Shown: positions 50,662-59,379, counted from the first letter of the stretch. The stretch: DNA of 64,000 nt from Herbaspirillum sp. meg3 (GCF_002257565.1 NZ_CP022736.1:3534001-3598000); one strand, 5' to 3'. Notes: generated by a model not told the origin, from the letters alone. Translations and numbers: made by a program.

Positions 50662-52212
50662 TCAGGCGGCTTTTTCAGTCGGCGAACCAAAGTCTTCTGG
50701 GAAATGGTTCAGTGCCGACAGCACCGGATACGGCGTCAGGCCGCCCATGGCGCACAGAGAACCGTTGAGCATGGTGTCGCACAGGTCGCGCAGCAGATGC
50801 ACTTGCTGCGGACGATTGTCGTTGGAGATGATCTTGTCGATCACCTCGACGCCGCGTGTGGAACCGATGCGGCATGGCGTGCATTTTCCGCAGGATTCGA
50901 TGGCGCAGAACTCCATCGCATAGCGCGCTTGTTGCGCCATGTCGACACTGTCGTCGAACACTACCATGCCGCCGTGGCCGACCATGGCGCCGATGGCGGC
51001 AAAGGCTTCGTAATCCAGCGGCGTATCGAGCTGCTGCTGCGGCATGTAGGCCCCCAATGGACCTCCCACCTGCACCGCGCGAATCGGCCGGCCGCTGAGG
51101 GTGCCGCCGCCGAAATCTTCCAGCAGTTGGCGCAGAGTCAGGCCAAAGGCCTTCTCGACCAGGCCGCCGTATTTGACGTTACCGGCCAGCTGAAACGGCA
51201 AGGTACCGTGCGAACGGCCCATGCCATAGTTCTTGTAAAACGCCGCACCGCGCGCCAGCACGATAGGCACCGTTGCCAGCGAGATCACGTTGTTGATCAC
51301 GGTCGGCTTGCCGAACAAGCCCTCCAATGCCGGCAAGGGCGGCTTGGCGCGCACTACGCCGCGCTTGCCCTCCAGGCTTTCCAGCAAGGCCGTTTCTTCA
51401 CCGCAGATATAGGCGCCGGCGCCCATGCGCACTTCCAGACGGAATGCCTTGCCGGAGCCGAGGATATTGGCGCCCAGATAGCCATTCTGGCTGGCCGTGG
51501 CGATCGCTTCGTTGAGCGCGGCAATGGCGTGAGGATATTCAGAACGCACGTAGATATAACCCTGCGTCGCGCCGACCGCCAGACCGGCAATCGTCATGCC
51601 CTCGATCAACACGAAGGGATCGTCTTCCATCACCATGCGGTCGGAGAAGGTGCCGGAGTCACCTTCGTCGGCATTGCAGACGATGTACTTCTGCGCTGCC
51701 TGCGCATTGGCCACCGTTTTCCATTTGATACCGGTTGGGAACGCAGCACCACCGCGTCCGCGCAGACCGGAATCCAGGACTTCCTGCACGATGGCTTCGC
51801 TGCTCATGCCGATCGCGCGTCGTAGCCCGGCATACCCCTCGTGCGCCAGATAGTCGCTGAGCGACACCGGATCGGTGATGCCGACGCGGGCAAAGGTCAG
51901 GCGCTCCTGATTTTTCAGATAAGGAATTTCTTCAGTCAAGCCCTGTTCCAATGCGTGCGCCCCGCCCTGCACGAAACCGGCATCGAACAAACCCGCCACA
52001 TCGGCAGGATCAACCGGGCCGTAAGCGACGCGGCCTTGTGCGGTCGCTACCTCAACCATGGGCTCCAGCCAGAACATGCCGCGTGATCCGTTGCGCACGA
52101 TATGGATTTCGACACCGCGCTTTTTCGCCTCGCCGGAGATCGCTACGGCGACGTCATTGGCGCCCAGAGCAATGGCGGCAGAATCACGCGGGACGTAGAT
52201 AGTTACGCTCAT
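50662..52212 (-). CDS. fdsB: NAD-dependent formate dehydrogenase subunit beta
   Basis: The 516-residue diaphorase subunit corresponds to NuoF. It has an N-terminal thioredoxin-like extension, the NADH and FMN-binding Rossmann segments (DSGLRGRGGAAFPTGIKWKTV; CNADEGDSGTFSDRMVMEDDPFVLIEGM) and the C-terminal [4Fe-4S] motif (ESCGKCTPCRIGSTRG). It passes electrons from the alpha subunit to NAD+. Its start overlaps the fdsG stop by four bases. Confidence 0.97.
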   Translation of the reverse strand: MSVTIYVPRDSAAIALGANDVAVAISGEAKKRGVEIHIVRNGSRGMFWLEPMVEVATAQGRVAYGPVDPADVAGLFDAGFVQGGAHALEQGLTEEIPYLKNQERLTFARVGITDPVSLSDYLAHEGYAGLRRAIGMSSEAIVQEVLDSGLRGRGGAAFPTGIKWKTVANAQAAQKYIVCNADEGDSGTFSDRMVMEDDPFVLIEGMTIAGLAVGATQGYIYVRSEYPHAIAALNEAIATASQNGYLGANILGSGKAFRLEVRMGAGAYICGEETALLESLEGKRGVVRAKPPLPALEGLFGKPTVINNVISLATVPIVLARGAAFYKNYGMGRSHGTLPFQLAGNVKYGGLVEKAFGLTLRQLLEDFGGGTLSGRPIRAVQVGGPLGAYMPQQQLDTPLDYEAFAAIGAMVGHGGMVVFDDSVDMAQQARYAMEFCAIESCGKCTPCRIGSTRGVEVIDKIISNDNRPQQVHLLRDLCDTMLNGSLCAMGGLTPYPVLSALNHFPEDFGSPTEKAA

Positions 52213-52688
52213 GACGCACCTCGCTTGGCTTGCAGCAGGCGATCCAGTTTATCGGCGCCAACGCGCGCATGCAGTTCGCCGTCGACCACGACATTCGGGC
52301 CGCAGGCGCACAGGCCCAGGCAGTAGACCGGTTCAAGCGAGAACTGGCCATCGGCAGTGGTTTCATGAAAGGCACAGCCGAGTAATTTCTCGGCATGTCT
52401 GGCCAAGGCTTCGGAGCCGACCGACTGACAGGCTTCAGCACGGCAGACCTGAATCACATGCTTGCCGGCGGGTTGCTGGCGGAAGTGATGGTAGAAGGAA
52501 ATCACGCCGTGTACTTCCGCACGCGATACGTTCAGGGCATCGGCGATCATCGGCACAGCATCGGCCGGCACGAAGCCTACTGCATCCTGGATCCCGTGAA
52601 GAATGGGCAACATCGCGCCGGGCATATGACGGCGCGCGGCAATCACATCCCTGACTGCGCCGACGTCGAAAGGCTGTTCTCTGTTCAT
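52209..52688 (-). CDS. fdsG: NAD-dependent formate dehydrogenase subunit gamma
   Basis: The 159-residue thioredoxin-like subunit corresponds to NuoE and carries a [2Fe-2S] cluster through Cys-x4-Cys (VCRAEACQ) and Cys-x3-Cys (YCLGLCACGP). The SFYHHFRQQPAGKHVIQVC segment is typical. GGAGACG precedes the ATG at 52688. It is the first fds gene and lies 73 bases after a small membrane-protein gene. Confidence 0.96.
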   Translation of the reverse strand: MNREQPFDVGAVRDVIAARRHMPGAMLPILHGIQDAVGFVPADAVPMIADALNVSRAEVHGVISFYHHFRQQPAGKHVIQVCRAEACQSVGSEALARHAEKLLGCAFHETTADGQFSLEPVYCLGLCACGPNVVVDGELHARVGADKLDRLLQAKRGAS

Positions 52689-52761
52689 TGTTTCGTCTCC
52701 TGCTGAACTGCTGAAAGGCACCGGTTTGTTGTTTTATTTCCCGGACCGTGAAAATACGTGT

Positions 52762-53046
52762 TTAGTCTCGCCGCCGGATCCTGATTGGAACGAGGCGCAG
52801 ACTCTGTTTTTGCACTGCTTTTTTACGCACTGCCGACAACAAGCCGGCAGCGACGAATACGGCGATCCCTGCCTGCGCAAACGGCATGGCAAAGCTCAAA
52901 AAACGGGGGAAGAAAATACTGCAGAATGCGACTGCAAGGACTGCAGCGGCAGAGATAAGACAAACCATCAGAGGTGCAGACGCTGCGCTGAAGAGCGGGA
53001 GCGTTACAGCACGCTGTCTGATCGATGAGTGAGCTAGCGATTTCAT
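52762..53046 (-). CDS. Small two-helix membrane protein between the OFA transporter and fdsG
   Basis: The 94-residue product has two hydrophobic helices (about 18-46 and 51-75: LMVCLISAAAVLAVAFCSIFF and PFAQAGIAVFVAAGLLSAV) and a very basic C terminus (RKKAVQKQSLRLVPIRIRRRD). The start at 53046 follows AGGGAGAAC, a good ribosome binding site, which supports a real gene. It lies 106 bases after the transporter and 73 before fdsG, same strand, so it is probably on the same transcript. I do not recognise a family; a role with the transporter or complex is only suggested by position. Confidence 0.55.
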   Translation of the reverse strand: MKSLAHSSIRQRAVTLPLFSAASAPLMVCLISAAAVLAVAFCSIFFPRFLSFAMPFAQAGIAVFVAAGLLSAVRKKAVQKQSLRLVPIRIRRRD

Positions 53047-53152
53047 GTTCTCCCTGCCTATCAAAATGCATCGGGTTGGTACAGAACACTTCTGGTGAAA
53101 CCGGCTGCCGCAGAGCCATTGCCGTCGCGGCAGCCTTATTGCTTTACGTCTA

Positions 53153-54796
53153 TTACTTAAACAACACGGCAGTCTTTTGCAGTGTCAGAGCAATGCCCCA
53201 CACCAGCGGGATACCGACTGCCAGCCACGCAGCGCCGATCAGCGCAGGATTACCACCGCGGCCGACTTGCGACAATTCTGCGTCGGACATCGTTGCAGTG
53301 CTATCGGACGACGATTTCTCGTGCGCCAGTTGCTTTTCACGGGCCAGTTCTTCCGGTGTCATGAAATGCTTCGCAGCGACAGGACGGATCAGCAAATTGC
53401 AGATCAGACCCAGCACCAGCATGCCTGCCAGGATATACATCGTGGTGTTGTAGACCTGATCGCGTGGCATGCCCAGCGACAGCTGGTATTCACGCATGTA
53501 GTTCACAACGACAGGGCCGAGAATACCGGCGGTTGCCCATGCAGTCAGCAAACGACCGTGGATCGCGCCAACCATTTGCGTACCGAACAAGTCCGCCAGA
53601 TAAGCAGGCACCGTTGCAAAACCACCGCCGTACATCGACAGGATGATGCAGACCGCGCCGACGAAGAGCGCGATGCTGCCGGCTTTGGCCGACCATGGCA
53701 GACTGACGTACAGGATGAAGCCCAGCACGAAGAAGATCACGTAAGTCATCTTGCGGCCGAAGAAGTCGGAGCACGAAGCCCAGACAAAACGGCCACCGAT
53801 GTTGAACAAGCTGATGAGGCCGGTGAAACCCGCTGCAATCGCCGCAATCGCTGCCTTTTGCTCAAGCGACAGATCACTGAAGCCGACGTTGACGCCCAGC
53901 AAATGACCGCCAAACACTTCTTGCAGCATTGGCGACGAGATGCCGATCACGCCGATACCGGCCGACACGTTCAGACACAGCACCAGCCACACCAGCCAGA
54001 ACTGAGGAATGCCCCAGACTTTGCTCACATGCACGTGGTTTTGCGTGATCATGGTGTTGTTGGTCGTCACCGGAGGTGTCCAGCCGGCCGGCTTCCAGCC
54101 GCTGGGCGGAACACGGTAGCCCAGCGCACCTGCCATCATGAAGATGAAATAGATGACGGCCATCGCAACGAAGGTTTCCCATACACCGACCGATGTCGGG
54201 GTGGCGAAGTGCTTCATCAGCTTGTCGGCCAGCGGACTGCCGACCAGTGCGCCGCCACCGAAACCCATGATCGCCATGCCGGTCGCCATACCGCGACGAT
54301 CCGGGAACCATTTAATCAGTGTCGACACCGGCGAAATGTAGCCAAGGCCGAGACCCACGCCGCCGATGACGCCGGAGCCGAGCCACATGAGCCAGATCTG
54401 GTGGGTATACACCCCCAATGCGGAAATCAGCAGACCGCCGCACCAGCACAATGCCGAGACGACGCCAGCCTTGCGCGGACCTGCGCGCTCAAGCCAACCG
54501 CCCCAGATTGCAGCGGAAACGCCGAGCAGAACAAAGAACATGGTGTACATCCAGCCCAGCATGGAAATCTTCCAGTCGCAGGTGGTGGAGAACACTTGAT
54601 CAAAAAAGCTGCTGCCCGGTGCACAAGCGATCGACTCTTTGATGCCGAGCGATTTGGACAAGGGCAGCCAGAAGACGGAAAAGCCGTAGGCCATACCGAT
54701 ACACAGGTGAATTGCGAGTGCGGCAGGCGGAACCAGCCAGCGGTTGAAGCCAGGCTTGGCTATGGTGTGTTCCTTTTGCAGGAAATCGAAGGCCAT
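53153..54796 (-). CDS. OFA-family MFS transporter (oxalate/formate antiporter type) with extra C-terminal helix
   Basis: This 547-residue MFS carrier of the oxalate:formate antiporter family has PPAALAIHLCIGMAYGFSVFWLPLSKSLGI in helix 1, GWMYTMFFVLLGVSAAIWGGWLERAGPRKAGVV (motif A) and GLGYISPVSTLIKWFPDRRGMATGMAIMGFGGGALVGSPLADKL. A long cytoplasmic tail follows helix 12 and then a further hydrophobic segment (PALIGAAWLAVGIPLVWGIALTLQKTAVLFK), which resembles the free-standing small subunit seen next to other OFA-type transporters, here fused. The start at 54796 follows AGAGGAGGGAG. No oxalyl-CoA decarboxylase is present, and the fds genes lie directly downstream, so formate is the likeliest substrate. 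Confidence 0.9.
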   Translation of the reverse strand: MAFDFLQKEHTIAKPGFNRWLVPPAALAIHLCIGMAYGFSVFWLPLSKSLGIKESIACAPGSSFFDQVFSTTCDWKISMLGWMYTMFFVLLGVSAAIWGGWLERAGPRKAGVVSALCWCGGLLISALGVYTHQIWLMWLGSGVIGGVGLGLGYISPVSTLIKWFPDRRGMATGMAIMGFGGGALVGSPLADKLMKHFATPTSVGVWETFVAMAVIYFIFMMAGALGYRVPPSGWKPAGWTPPVTTNNTMITQNHVHVSKVWGIPQFWLVWLVLCLNVSAGIGVIGISSPMLQEVFGGHLLGVNVGFSDLSLEQKAAIAAIAAGFTGLISLFNIGGRFVWASCSDFFGRKMTYVIFFVLGFILYVSLPWSAKAGSIALFVGAVCIILSMYGGGFATVPAYLADLFGTQMVGAIHGRLLTAWATAGILGPVVVNYMREYQLSLGMPRDQVYNTTMYILAGMLVLGLICNLLIRPVAAKHFMTPEELAREKQLAHEKSSSDSTATMSDAELSQVGRGGNPALIGAAWLAVGIPLVWGIALTLQKTAVLFK

Positions 54797-54855
54797 TACT
54801 CCCTCCTCTTTAATGTTGTGGGGCGGCAATTATATGCAAGTCGAAGGAATTCGGC

Positions 54856-54869
54856 TATTTATGCAAATA
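54856..54869. promoter_or_regulatory. Candidate operator in the OFA transporter/regulator divergent region
   Basis: TATTTATGCAAATA has TATTT/AAATA arms, and the core ATGCAA is repeated 20-25 bases upstream (TATATGCAAG). It lies between the divergent transporter and regulator genes in an A+T-rich 164-bp region, suiting a regulator site or overlapping promoters. Confidence 0.35.
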
Positions 54870-54960
54870 ATTACCTATAGTTTTTATGTACTACGCGTGC
54901 TACCGCGAAGGTATCATTGAAATTCTTCACCCTCAATATGCTATTTATTTCATATTTATC

Positions 54961-56028
54961 ATGTATAAAGTTCGCATCAAACCTCACTGGGAAATCGCTC
55001 ACGGTGAAGAAACACCTCTAGATACCGCCGATTTGCTTGCTCTGTTAGCTGCGATTCAACAGAGTGGATCGATTGCCAAAGGCGCCGAGCAGTTGCGCCA
55101 CTCCTATCGGCATGCATGGGGTCTGCTGCGTACTTCCGAGCAGTTATTCGGACATAGCCTGATTGAAAGCGGACGTGGCCGCGGCACCACACTCACACCG
55201 TTTGCCAGCAAATTGCTGTGGGCCGACCGCATGGTCAGCGCACGGCTGTCGCCGACACTGGACAGCCTGGCCTCGGAGCTGGAAATTGAATTGGGCAAAA
55301 CGGTCGAAGGCAAATCCAAGACGGTGCGCCTGAACGCCAGCCATGGCTTCGCTGTCGCCGCCCTGCTCAATCAGTTCAACCAGGCCAAACTGCCGGTGGA
55401 AGTACGCTATCGCCACAGCACCGATGCCGTGGCGGCCTTGTCGCGCCAGGAATGTGATCTCGCAGGGTTCCACGTGCCGCTGGGTGAATTCGAAAAACCG
55501 GCCATTGCCATGTACGCTAAATGGCTCAACAAGCGCAGCGATTGCTTAATCCATCTGGCGGTGCGCAATCAGGGGCTCTTCGTTGCCCCCGGCAATCCCA
55601 AGCAAATTCTGGATTTACCGGATCTGATCCGCAGCGATCTGCGTTTCGTCAATCGCGAAGCCGGCTCCGGTACCCGCATGCTGCTGGAACTGATGCTGGC
55701 AGGGCAAGGTATCTCGCACAAGAAGATCAATGGTTTCGAAAACACTGAGTTCACGCACTCGGCGGTAGCCGCCTTCATCGCCAGCGGCATGGCCGATGTC
55801 GGCTTTGGTGTGCAGACGGCATCGCAGCGCTTTGGGCTGGATTTCATTCCGCTGGTGCGGGAGCGGTATTTCTTCGCCCTGCCGACGGCGTCGCTCAACG
55901 ATCCACTGGTGCAGGCGGTGGTCAATATTCTGCAATCGCCGATATTCCGCAGTGTGGTGGACGATCTGGCGGGTTATGACGGTACTGACACCGGAAAAAT
56001 ACAAAGCCTGCAGGAAGCCTTCGGCTAA
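54961..56028 (+). CDS. ModE-like HTH regulator with periplasmic-binding-like effector domain
   Basis: The 355-residue protein has an N-terminal winged helix like that of ModE/LysR regulators (DTADLLALLAAIQQSGSIAKGAEQLRHSYRHAWGLLRTSEQLFGHSLIESGRGRGTTLTPFASKLL). A PBP-type domain similar to molybdate- or substrate-binding regulators follows (LNASHGFAVAALLNQF; VNREAGSGTRMLLELMLAGQGI; FTHSAVAAFIASGMADVGFGVQTA). The start at 54961 is chosen by similarity; an upstream ATG at 54886 adds an odd Tyr/His-rich stretch. It is divergent from the OFA transporter and fds genes and so probably controls formate or oxalate metabolism; the effector could be formate, oxalate or molybdate. Confidence 0.87.
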   Translation: MYKVRIKPHWEIAHGEETPLDTADLLALLAAIQQSGSIAKGAEQLRHSYRHAWGLLRTSEQLFGHSLIESGRGRGTTLTPFASKLLWADRMVSARLSPTLDSLASELEIELGKTVEGKSKTVRLNASHGFAVAALLNQFNQAKLPVEVRYRHSTDAVAALSRQECDLAGFHVPLGEFEKPAIAMYAKWLNKRSDCLIHLAVRNQGLFVAPGNPKQILDLPDLIRSDLRFVNREAGSGTRMLLELMLAGQGISHKKINGFENTEFTHSAVAAFIASGMADVGFGVQTASQRFGLDFIPLVRERYFFALPTASLNDPLVQAVVNILQSPIFRSVVDDLAGYDGTDTGKIQSLQEAFG

Positions 56029-56044
56029 CGCTGGGCCATATGGC

Positions 56045-56959
56045 TCAGCGTGCTTGCACGTTAAGGTGCTTCTGCAAGAAGCGCACGCACTCCCGTACCT
56101 TGGCGGAGTTCTTCAACTGCAGCGGATAGACCGCACAGAGATCTGCTTCCTGAAAATACCCCGGCAGCACGCGTACCAGACTCCCATCCTTGAGACTGGC
56201 GGCGACATCCCAGATCGACCGCAAGATGATGCCGTGCCCGTCGACCGCCCACTGATGAATGATCTCGCCGTGGTTCGAGGCCAGACCGCCGGCAACCTTG
56301 ACGGTCTCCGCGCCTTTCGGCCCCATCATGCGCCAGATACCGAAGGACTGATTACGCTCACGAATCACCAGACATTGATGCTGAGTCAGCTCGGATAAGG
56401 TTTGCGGCATGCCGTGACGCTCCAGATATCCCGGACTGGCACATAGCACCCGCTGACTGGTGATGATGCGCTTGGCGAAGAGATGCGGCTCATGCACCGG
56501 TCCGACGCGGATGTCGAGGTCGAATCCTTCATTGATCATGTCGACCTGACGGTCAAACAGCTCCAGCTGAATACGCAGGCCGGGATGCAGCCGTGCGAAT
56601 TCTGAAATCAGCGGTGACACATATTTGCGCCCCAGAGCAAAGCTCGTGCTGATCTTGAGCAAACCCCGCGGCACGCGTTTGGCGGTGCTGACGGTTTCAA
56701 TCATCTGATCGACATCGTCGAGGATGCGCCGTGCCCAGTCGTGCACGTTGCTGCCGTCCTCGGTCATGACGACGCTGCGCGTGGTGCGATGAAACAAGCG
56801 TACGCCCAGCGCCGCCTCCAGCAAGGCAATCCGCTTGCTGATATAGGCGGGAGATGCGCCCAGTTCCTTGGCGGATTCGGCAAAACTGTTCTTGCGCGCC
56901 ACGGTACAGAACAGGCGCAGATCTTCCAGCAAAGGCGCGGCGGCAGATTGATTGTTCAC
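56045..56959 (-). CDS. LysR-family regulator (DmlR-like)
   Basis: The 304-residue protein has an N-terminal helix-turn-helix (LRLFCTVARKNSFAESAKELGASPAYISKRIALLEAALGVRLFHRTTRSVVMTEDG) and a PBP-like co-inducer domain (FALGRKYVSPLISEFARLHPGLRIQLELFDRQVDMINEGFDLDIRVGPVHEPHLFAKRI). It starts with GTG and has no clear ribosome binding site. Divergent from the D-malate/tartrate dehydrogenase gene, it mirrors the dmlR-dmlA pair of E. coli and is likely its activator. It converges on the preceding regulator gene with 16 bases between the stops. Confidence 0.92.
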   Translation of the reverse strand: MNNQSAAAPLLEDLRLFCTVARKNSFAESAKELGASPAYISKRIALLEAALGVRLFHRTTRSVVMTEDGSNVHDWARRILDDVDQMIETVSTAKRVPRGLLKISTSFALGRKYVSPLISEFARLHPGLRIQLELFDRQVDMINEGFDLDIRVGPVHEPHLFAKRIITSQRVLCASPGYLERHGMPQTLSELTQHQCLVIRERNQSFGIWRMMGPKGAETVKVAGGLASNHGEIIHQWAVDGHGIILRSIWDVAASLKDGSLVRVLPGYFQEADLCAVYPLQLKNSAKVRECVRFLQKHLNVQAR

Positions 56960-56990
56960 GATTCGTGTTTTATGAAGTAACCGATTCGTG
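56957..56990. promoter_or_regulatory. Candidate LysR-type site between the LysR gene and the dehydrogenase gene
   Basis: CGATTCGTG is repeated at 56959-56967 and 56982-56990 (23 bp apart). The first copy is part of a perfect palindrome CACGATTCGTG at 56957-56967 that overlaps the regulator's start codon. LysR-type proteins commonly bind such sites, overlapping their own promoter. Confidence 0.45.
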
Positions 56991-57060
56991 AATTATAGCG
57001 AGCTGCCGAGCAAGCATTAGCGTTTATGATTTCCGTTCGGTTTTTAAAGGAGAACGCACC

Positions 57061-58137
57061 GTGACCAAACATAAAGTAGCTGTGATCGCCGGCGACGGCA
57101 TCGGACAAGAAGTGATCCCCGAAGGCTTGCGCGCCGTCGACGCCGCAGCAAAGAAATTCGGCATCGAGATCGAGTACACCCATTTCGACTGGGCGCATTG
57201 CGGCTACTACGCCCAGCACGGCAAGATGATGCCGGACGACTGGTTCGATCAGTTGAAGGGATTCGAAGCAATCTTCTTCGGCGCGGTCGGCTGGCCTGCC
57301 ACGGTGCCCGATCACGTCTCGCTGTGGGGTTCGCTGCTGAAGTTCCGCCGCGACTTCGACCTCTATGTCAACCTGCGCCCGGTGCGTCTGATGCCCGGCG
57401 TACCCTGCCCGCTGGCCGGCCGCAAACCTGGCGACATCGATTTTTACGTCGTGCGCGAAAACACCGAGGGGGAATATTCTTCCATCGGCGGCCGCATGTA
57501 TGAAGGCACTGATCGTGAAGTAGTGATTCAGGAGTCGGTCTTTACCCGTCACGGCGTCGACCGTATCCTGAAATACGCCTTCGACCTGGCGCAAAGCCGT
57601 CCGAAGAAACACCTCACTTCCGCCACCAAGTCCAATGGCATCGCCATCACCATGCCGTATTGGGACGAGCGCGTCGAAGCCATGAGCAAGAACTACGGCG
57701 ACGTCAAATGGGACAAGTACCACATCGATATCCTGACCGCGCATTTCGTGCTGAATCCGCAGCGATTTGACGTGGTGGTCGCGCCCAACTTGTTCGGCGA
57801 CATATTGTCCGACCTCGGCCCGGCCTGCGCGGGCACCATCGGCATTGCGCCGTCGGCCAACATCAATCCTGACCGCAAGATGCCGTCGCTGTTCGAACCG
57901 GTACACGGTTCGGCGCCCGACATCGCCGGCAAGAACATCGCCAACCCGGTCGCCACGATCTGGTCCGGCGCGATGATGCTGGACTTCCTCGGCAACGGCA
58001 AACCGCAATACAAGCAAGCGCATGACGCTATCCTGTCCGCCATCGAAAAAGTGCTGGTGGAAGGACCGAAGACCGCTGATCTGGGCGGCACCGGCGATAC
58101 AACGGCAGTCGGCAAGGCCATCGCCGCCGCTATCTGA
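57061..58137 (+). CDS. dmlA: D-malate / tartrate dehydrogenase (decarboxylating)
   Basis: This 358-residue member of the isocitrate/isopropylmalate dehydrogenase family is predicted to convert D-malate (and possibly tartrate) to pyruvate (or an oxidised product) with NAD+. It starts with GTG after AAAGGAG. Visible are VAVIAGDGIGQEVIPEG at the N terminus, the substrate segment LYVNLRPVRLMPGVPCPL, VRENTEGEYSSIGGRMYEGT, the catalytic Lys/Asp region (SNGIAITMPYWDERVEAMSKNY) and NLFGDILSDLGPACAGTIGIAPSANI, then EPVHGSAPDIAGKNIANPVATIWSGAMMLDFLG. The WAHCGYYAQHGKMMPDDW block separates it from LeuB. A TRAP binding-protein gene follows 79 bases later. Confidence 0.92.
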   Translation: MTKHKVAVIAGDGIGQEVIPEGLRAVDAAAKKFGIEIEYTHFDWAHCGYYAQHGKMMPDDWFDQLKGFEAIFFGAVGWPATVPDHVSLWGSLLKFRRDFDLYVNLRPVRLMPGVPCPLAGRKPGDIDFYVVRENTEGEYSSIGGRMYEGTDREVVIQESVFTRHGVDRILKYAFDLAQSRPKKHLTSATKSNGIAITMPYWDERVEAMSKNYGDVKWDKYHIDILTAHFVLNPQRFDVVVAPNLFGDILSDLGPACAGTIGIAPSANINPDRKMPSLFEPVHGSAPDIAGKNIANPVATIWSGAMMLDFLGNGKPQYKQAHDAILSAIEKVLVEGPKTADLGGTGDTTAVGKAIAAAI

Positions 58138-58216
58138 TCCGATCAGAACGCAGCAACCGGATGCGGATCGCGCTCATCAGAAGCGCGACCGTATCACCAA
58201 CAGGAGGAGACACCCG

Positions 58217-59230
58217 ATGCAACACTGGAAAGCCATTGTCGCGACCGCAGCAGCAGCGTTCGCCTTCAACACACAAGCGCAAACCACGCAGCAACCCATC
58301 GTCATCAAATTCAGCCACGTTGTCGCCACCAACACGTCCAAGGGCAAGACAGCCGAATACTTCAAAAAGATCGTCGAAGAACGCACCGCGGGTCGCATCA
58401 AGGTCGAGGTCTATCCGAACAGTCAGCTCTACAAGGACAAGGAAGAACTCGAAGCCCTGCAAATGGGATCGGTGCAATTGCTGGCGCCGACCTTCGGTAA
58501 ATTCGGTCCGATGGGCGTGCGCGAATTTGAAGTATTCGACCTGCCCTACCTGTTCGACAACATGGCGCAGGCGCAAAAGATCACGCAAGGCCCGATCGGC
58601 CACGCCCTGCTCAAAAAGCTGGACAGCAAGGGACTCACCGGTCTGGCAATGTGGGACAGCGGCTTTCTCGACTGGACTTCCAACAAGCCGATCGTGAAGC
58701 CGGCCGACATCAAGGGCATGAAGATTCGCATCCAGTCATCCAAGGTGATCGACGCGCGCACGCGCATCGTCGGCGCACTGCCGCAAGTGATGCCATGGTC
58801 GGAGATTTATCAGGGCCTGCAAACCGGCGTGGTCGACGGCCAGGAAAATCCGCCATCCATCGTCAGCACCGCCAAGCTGTTTGAGGTGCAGAAGTTCATG
58901 ACGATTTCTGAACACGGCTATCACGGCTACGTGTTCATCGCCAACAAGCGCTTCTGGGATGCACTGCCGGCAGACATCAAACCGATCATGGACAAGGCGG
59001 TGATCGACGCGACCGAGTATTTCAACAGCAACGCGAAGAAGGAAAATGACGATGCGCTGGAAGACATCAAAAAGACCGGCAAGATGAAAATTCTGACCAT
59101 GACGCCGGAAGAAAAGAGCGAGTGGAAAAAGATCCAGTACAAGGTTCACCGCGAGATGGAAGACCGTATCGGCAAGGACTTGATCCAATCCATCTACAAG
59201 GAAATCGGCCGTACGCCGGACGGCAAATAG
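58217..59230 (+). CDS. TRAP transporter solute-binding protein DctP-like
   Basis: The 337-residue periplasmic protein has a signal peptide (MQHWKAIVATAAAAFAFNTQAQ) and the DctP fold: IKFSHVVATNTSKGKTAEYFKKIVEERTAGRIKVEVYPNSQLYKDKEELEALQMGSVQLLAPT near the N terminus, then the ligand-binding Arg region (IKGMKIRIQSSKVIDARTRIVGALPQVMPWSEIYQGLQTGVVDGQENP). CAGGAGGAG precedes the ATG. DctP proteins bind C4-dicarboxylates and related acids. No dctQ or dctM gene is in the window, so this is either a solitary binding protein that uses a transporter elsewhere or part of a split system. The neighbour suggests D-malate or tartrate. Confidence 0.92.
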   Translation: MQHWKAIVATAAAAFAFNTQAQTTQQPIVIKFSHVVATNTSKGKTAEYFKKIVEERTAGRIKVEVYPNSQLYKDKEELEALQMGSVQLLAPTFGKFGPMGVREFEVFDLPYLFDNMAQAQKITQGPIGHALLKKLDSKGLTGLAMWDSGFLDWTSNKPIVKPADIKGMKIRIQSSKVIDARTRIVGALPQVMPWSEIYQGLQTGVVDGQENPPSIVSTAKLFEVQKFMTISEHGYHGYVFIANKRFWDALPADIKPIMDKAVIDATEYFNSNAKKENDDALEDIKKTGKMKILTMTPEEKSEWKKIQYKVHREMEDRIGKDLIQSIYKEIGRTPDGK

Positions 59231-59258
59231 CCGCCGCAGCGCCAATCGTGTCAAGTTC

Positions 59259-59293
59259 AAGCCGACAATTCCTTGCGAATCGTCGGCTTTTTT
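59259..59293 (+). terminator. Intrinsic terminator after the TRAP binding-protein gene
   Basis: AAGCCGAC (59259-59266) pairs with GTCGGCTT (59282-59289), followed by TTTTTT. An inner ATTC/GAAT pair extends the stem. It lies 28 bases after the stop. Confidence 0.85.
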
Positions 59294-59379
59294 ACATCAT
59301 CGATGTTTTCCGAAATACGACGCCGTCATGTCGTGTTAGCATTTGCCGCTTAAAATAAGCTGACATTTCCATTACGATC

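Noticed and set aside
53177..54880. 567-codon plus-strand frame opposite the OFA transporter
   Set aside because: His/Gln/Arg/Asp-rich translation typical of a shadow of a membrane-protein gene; no ribosome binding site.
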